Positions 58,301-60,000 of a stretch of DNA of 60,000 nucleotides are shown piece after piece. The translations under genes and the position numbers were made by a program. The first letter of the stretch is position 1; each line of letters starts with the position of its first letter. The stretch spans positions 17,560,887 through 17,620,886 of the forward strand of contig NC_064034.1 in assembly GCF_932526225.1 (NCBI RefSeq), given 5' to 3'. This stretch comes from Nematostella vectensis (lineage: Eukaryota > Cnidaria > Anthozoa > Actiniaria > Edwardsiidae). The notes beneath the pieces are model-generated. The model saw only the letters and a program-made list of their open reading frames with translations, did no database searches and was not told where the DNA came from.

Positions 58301-59802
58301 GAATTTTTAATAAAGAAAGGACTAAAATTTGGGTGCCGTGGGTCGCGCGTTGCCCCGCCCACACAATAGATACGCACCGCTGATGCTTCGTGGCTGAGGT
58401 TTGATGTCGTTGGGGTGTGTACGCATGACATAATCGCAACATTTCGCCAACAAGATGTTGCGCTGTACATGAGTCTTGAGCGTCCTTGTTCTGTCGTCTT
58501 CAGATCTACAACATGAGCGGGTACCCTGCTTTTGCTAAGAAGCACGGTCAGAAGTTTTCGTATCAGCTTGCCCCGCGCGCCAAGATATTCCGCCGAGATC
58601 AAAGCAAAGTGAGTAGAAAAGTTTGTCGCGGTATAATGGTGATATGGGGGATTTCTTAAACGATACGACCAAGAACAATGTGTTTTATCATAGTTGGAAC
58701 TTCAAATGGACATAAAACAATAGGCGCTCTCTGATGTTGAACCAACCTATCACGTGACAACAACCCTGCACAAACCAAGCGTACAGTACAAGAAAACATA
58801 TGGACAATATTTATGAATTTTCACAAAGCTGATTTAAAATTGCCAAAATACATTGTTTGTATAAAAAAAGTACGGGGCCTTGTTCCTAGAAAGCAGGTTA
58901 GCGCTAACCCAGGGATAAGTATGGCTATCTCGACATTTAAATTGGATGAGAACCTTATCTAACCGGGTTGGCATTAACCTTCTTTCTAGAAACCGGGCCC
59001 AGGATTTTACACATTGTTTGCTTAGTTGTTTTTTTTGTTAACAACAGGTTCAAGACCTGAGCAGCATGAAGCATCTAATGCTGTCAAACGATTATCAGCA
59101 CGACCCCTACTCCCAGGGGAGTCCCTGGAACGCCATTTGCGCACGTGGTGACTTGATAGAACCCAAGCCTAAACCGAAGGGCTGCTACGATGCCAAGGTA
59201 CAAGGCGGTGGGGAATTCCGCGCACGCAATATTGATTAGCTAGCCTGACTGCTGTGCACGAGAAACTGTCAGTTATTTGAAAACAAAGGAATTCTCCCCT
59301 GTTTTCAGGTGTCCGATCTGAGTATGGCGCTCGCTCTTACAAGCCACGCCCTCAGTGGACCAACACACCAGGTGAACCACCGTTTAATTAACATTTCTTG
59401 GGGCTATAATAATATCGAAATGCAATTCCTCTTCTTTTATTTTAAACCACCTTTCTTAAACATGTTGATGCGTGCTGCTGAATTTAAGCTAGAAAATGGC
59501 GGCTTTTTATTCCCTAAATATCGTCTTCAGTTCGATTGGCAAAATTGGCAGCGTTCGACACCATGTTGAATTCCCCCCCCCCCCCCCCCCTAATATCGGC
59601 TCAACATTCTGTTCGCTTATCAACTCGACCCAATCCACCGTGCAACGTAAGAATGCTGAATAGGGATATATTTGAGATAGATAAGCAGATACAATTATTG
59701 TTTTAAAGATAAGGTTGGCTGAAAACAAATAATATTTTGTTTCAGGAGCAAAAACCATTCCGTTGGAGTGATAACAACTTTAAAAGTAAACACTTTGGTC
59801 AG
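37310..59802 (+). CDS. PLBD1: Phospholipase B-like protein (PLBD1 type), 3' end beyond window
   Basis: Seventeen exons: 37310-37404, 38270-38350, 39595-39696, 40966-41062, 41148-41235, 41642-41682, 42337-42462, 43981-44057, 45029-45099, 48909-48981, 49474-49634, 50144-50243, 58180-58258, 58504-58608, 59049-59198 (last edge plus or minus 1), 59309-59371, 59746-59802; phases join throughout. PLBDs are lysosomal N-terminal-nucleophile hydrolases that self-cleave to expose a cysteine. A signal peptide starts it ([17 protein letters not shown]). [63 protein letters not shown] (Cys nucleophile), [84 protein letters not shown] and GCYDAK all match the family in order. Only the last exon or exons are missing. 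PLBD1 over PLBD2 is my best reading of GHCS and SFSSYPG. Confidence 0.9.
37405..38269. other. PLBD intron 1
   Basis: AT-rich with a C20-plus homopolymer at about 37985-38006 and a gggggcccatcgccccc palindrome near 37792. No coding similarity. Confidence 0.6.
38690..38830. mobile_element. Truncated copy of the 34902-35198 MITE family
   Basis: Shares aaaataggcaaaat, cgattttctatagaa, gaagcgataaaaa, cgggagatttg and cttgagactc with it; ends are missing. Downstream, 38870-39250 contains repeated gtctcgga phrases, low complexity. Confidence 0.6.
39711..39867. mobile_element. MITE with AATAGGCAATTCCAGCTATA ends
   Basis: Terminal repeats aataggcaattccagctata (39711) and tatagctggaatggcctatt (39848-39867), with a nearly palindromic interior (catggaaatctacctcaact / agttgaggtaggtttctatg). 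Family member at 4052-4162. In PLBD intron 3. Confidence 0.85.
39870..40365. mobile_element. Tc1/mariner-type MITE with CAGTGGAACCTGGATTTT ends and TA target
   Basis: CAGTGGAACCTGGATTTTTA and CGATA at 39872 are mirrored by TATCGTAAAATCCAGGTTCC and ACTG at 40340-40363. Both ends are flanked by TA (39870-39871, 40364-40365). The interior repeats acctcgatttt / cgataatac-like phrases. It is almost back to back with the preceding MITE. Confidence 0.85.
42403..43535 (+). repeat. Tandem repeat, unit about 48-66 bp, about 18 copies, of the PLBD exon 7 3' end and donor
   Basis: The exon end ctgatgccagaacacatgcc, tgactggaataagatgagcg and gagatcgtcgaaaag/gtgagc is copied about 18 times with deletions of caaagagat or gact in subsets. 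A larger block of several units is itself repeated (42463 region matching 42864 region). The first extra donor is 65 bp on (42528), out of frame. Confidence 0.93.
44331..44733. mobile_element. MITE with AGACCCCGTCCCCACGTATC ends
   Basis: agaccccgtccccacgtatc, then cgttttcggttaaaaacgca at the left is mirrored by tgcgttttcaaacaaaatcg, gatacgtggggacagggtct at the right; arms exceed 45 bp. The interior is rich in aaaacg/cgtttt. In PLBD intron 44058-45028. Confidence 0.85.
45114..45641 (+). repeat. 25-bp minisatellite, about 21 copies
   Basis: Unit gaccccctctcgttgtgtacttggt with g/a/t variation. It starts about 14 bp after the PLBD exon 9 donor and stops 4 bp before the TA of the 45646-48888 transposon. 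Confidence 0.93.
45646..48888 (+). mobile_element. 3.24-kb DNA transposon with about 200-250 bp terminal inverted repeats
   Basis: Left end 45646-45893 and right end about 48678-48888 are inverted copies of each other, about 80-85 percent identical by eye: both read outward-in TAGTCYAGTCAT, then CCCGGAACAAATTAGTATAG, CCTTTAGTTATT, AAAAGTCCCCTGGARTCCCA and CTGCATGGAAACGAGGCTG. TA flanks both ends (45646-45647 and 48887-48888), so a TA target duplication is likely; a 3-bp GAA duplication is an alternative. The interior holds a decayed ORF (46820-48250). The element lies in the PLBD intron between exons 9 and 10; its right end is only 20 bp before the exon 10 acceptor. Confidence 0.82.
46820..48250 (+). 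pseudogene. Decayed transposon ORF with FEN/XPG-like GCDT helix-hairpin motif
   Basis: Pieces of one protein in several frames: [20 protein letters not shown] (about 46885-46955), [20 protein letters not shown] (about 47140-47200), [15 protein letters not shown] (about 47238-47282), [17 protein letters not shown] (about 47597-47650), [20 protein letters not shown] and [12 protein letters not shown] (about 47697-47806), [15 protein letters not shown] (to 47917), [13 protein letters not shown] (about 47993), and IRCNCGSKM (about 48180). This is a protein family repeated in many invertebrate genomes. The GCDT-x-GIGK block resembles the helix-hairpin-helix of FEN1/XPG nucleases (inference). At least three frame changes and internal stops mean it is not functional. 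Confidence 0.7.
49656..49822 (+). repeat. Two-copy tandem duplication, about 85-90 bp
   Basis: atgcgacgcg, actttgacagtttatgg, agtgatgaag and atattttattgacgtt occur twice, beginning about 21 bp after the PLBD exon 11 donor (49635). Confidence 0.75.
50112..50176 (+). repeat. 38-bp duplication spanning the PLBD exon 12 acceptor
   Basis: ccagtacatggtcttggat occurs at 50119 (intron) and 50157 (exon 12). The intronic copy is followed by the real acceptor attcag/g at 50141-50144. The intronic copy is thus a copy of exon sequence. Confidence 0.85.
50236..50325 (+). repeat. Two-copy duplication spanning the PLBD exon 12 donor
   Basis: taccatc/gtgagtatgatat is followed about 47 bp later by taccgtgagtatgatat, each continuing into tacaacagccaatca-like sequence, so the donor is present twice (50244 and 50291). 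Confidence 0.8.
50372..51300 (+). repeat. 41-bp satellite array A, about 22 copies
   Basis: Unit agtgagagaacgtagaaatg followed by agtcatgtggaccgtacgatg. The array starts about 130 bp after the PLBD exon 12 donor. The consensus contains gtgagtgagag, similar to a splice donor. Confidence 0.93.
51745..52763 (-). pseudogene. Class A (rhodopsin-like) GPCR, intronless, nested antisense in the PLBD intron, two frame breaks
   Basis: ATG at 52763. TM1 contains [13 protein letters not shown]2 [15 protein letters not shown] with the conserved Asp; TM3 begins at Cys in [10 protein letters not shown] and ends [11 protein letters not shown] (ERY in place of DRY); TM4 [14 protein letters not shown]; an extracellular loop with Cys; TM5 [16 protein letters not shown] followed by YLHRKRR. 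Near 52092 the frame shifts by one and continues [20 protein letters not shown] (TM6) and [16 protein letters not shown] (TM7 with NP). A second shift near 51905 leads into [16 protein letters not shown] (helix 8) and a tail ending KLKPREP, stop at 51745. All seven helices are therefore present. The ligand class is not recognised; retrocopy, recent pseudogene or sequence error are all possible. Confidence 0.75.
52800..54320. other. PLBD intron portion between GPCR and Penelope element
   Basis: Contains a hairpin-like repeat piece (gcgtagccaggg at 53053 versus ccctggccacgc at 53122) and an exact-like 72-bp tandem duplication at 53489-53633 (gcgaacattatttagaaaga twice). No gene was recognised. 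Confidence 0.55.
54325..56717 (+). mobile_element. Penelope-like retroelement, decayed, with reverse transcriptase and GIY-YIG endonuclease
   Basis: One ORF broken into about six frames. N-terminal part: [20 protein letters not shown], typical of Penelope-like elements, ends at a T7 run near 54692 where the frame slips. Next frame from about 54697: [40 protein letters not shown] second slip in a T8 run near 55300 leads to [20 protein letters not shown] (RT motif A), then a 5-bp insertion near 55553, [17 protein letters not shown], and [11 protein letters not shown] (motif C). After a small deletion near 55863, [20 protein letters not shown], and after another slip near 56290 the GIY-YIG start [16 protein letters not shown] and the C-terminal [19 protein letters not shown], stop at 56715-56717. 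Inserted in sense orientation within a PLBD intron. No flanking terminal repeats were identified. Confidence 0.85.
57055..57165 (+). repeat. 33-bp tandem repeat, 3 copies
   Basis: tatggagaaaaatctcgata and taatgatatccg at 57055, 57088 and 57121. The flanking cctcgatattatataacgat resembles the interior of the 39870-40365 MITE, so this may be an expanded fragment of a related element. Confidence 0.8.
57580..58152 (+). repeat. 41-bp satellite array B, about 14 copies, same family as array A
   Basis: Unit agtgagaggacatagaaatg followed by agtcatgtgacctgtacgatg, same orientation and period as 50372-51300. It ends about 28 bp before PLBD exon 13 (58180). Confidence 0.93.
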
Positions 59803-60000
59803 GTAGGTTCACAGACGTCATGGTCGTTACCGTCATTTCTCGAATAAGCACACCTCCACTGCCCCAAATAAGCGCCTCGTCTATTGGTTTTGCATTTAAT
59901 AAAATACGATGACGAGGAGGAGTGTATGTTGGTGGAAAGGTAACGTCCCTTCTATGTCCCCCCGAGGGAGATAAAAAACTAAATAAGCGCCCCGGCGGTT

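Overview
This is a stretch of intron-rich animal genome. Codon use, GT-AG splice sites, 3-5 short exons per kb in coding regions, abundant short inverted-repeat transposons (MITEs), a Penelope-like retroelement and minisatellites suggest a cnidarian, most likely an anthozoan such as a sea anemone (inference; no search was run). Four protein genes were reconstructed exon by exon by requiring AG acceptors, GT donors and continuous phase.

Layout. (1) 1-21320, plus: the 3' three quarters of a SPEF2 (sperm flagellar protein 2) orthologue, 35 exons and about 1,435 codons, with a kinase-like P-loop domain, a basic Ser/Lys linker, coiled-coil segments and the conserved C-terminal region; the N-terminus lies upstream of the window. 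(2) 22199-27229, plus: a complete 11-exon glycoside hydrolase family 20 beta-hexosaminidase (525 aa). (3) 28074-32009, minus: a complete 7-exon monoglyceride lipase (282 aa), convergent with the hexosaminidase. (4) 32010-37309: a repeat-rich gap holding several MITEs, a 35-bp perfect palindrome and a broken ORF for a predicted secreted, C-terminally hydrophobic protein that carries a MITE inside its coding sequence. (5) 37310-59802, plus, running off the right edge: a phospholipase B-like (PLBD1-type) Ntn-hydrolase gene, 17 exons. Its introns contain a 3.24-kb terminal-inverted-repeat transposon with a decayed nuclease-like ORF, an antisense class A GPCR with two frame breaks, and a decayed Penelope-like element with reverse transcriptase and GIY-YIG motifs.

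The most unusual property is where the tandem repeats sit. About fifteen separate tandem duplications, with units of 21 to 100 bp and unrelated sequences, occur in three of the four genes, and most overlap or touch an exon-intron junction. Several copy the last part of the exon together with its 5' splice site, so some exons are followed by two to about eighteen copies of their own donor site. In SPEF2 this gives three identical donors 60 bp apart that are all in frame. The genes themselves do not form a pathway; they are neighbours (flagellar assembly, lysosomal glycan breakdown, monoacylglycerol hydrolysis, lysosomal lipid amidase/hydrolase).
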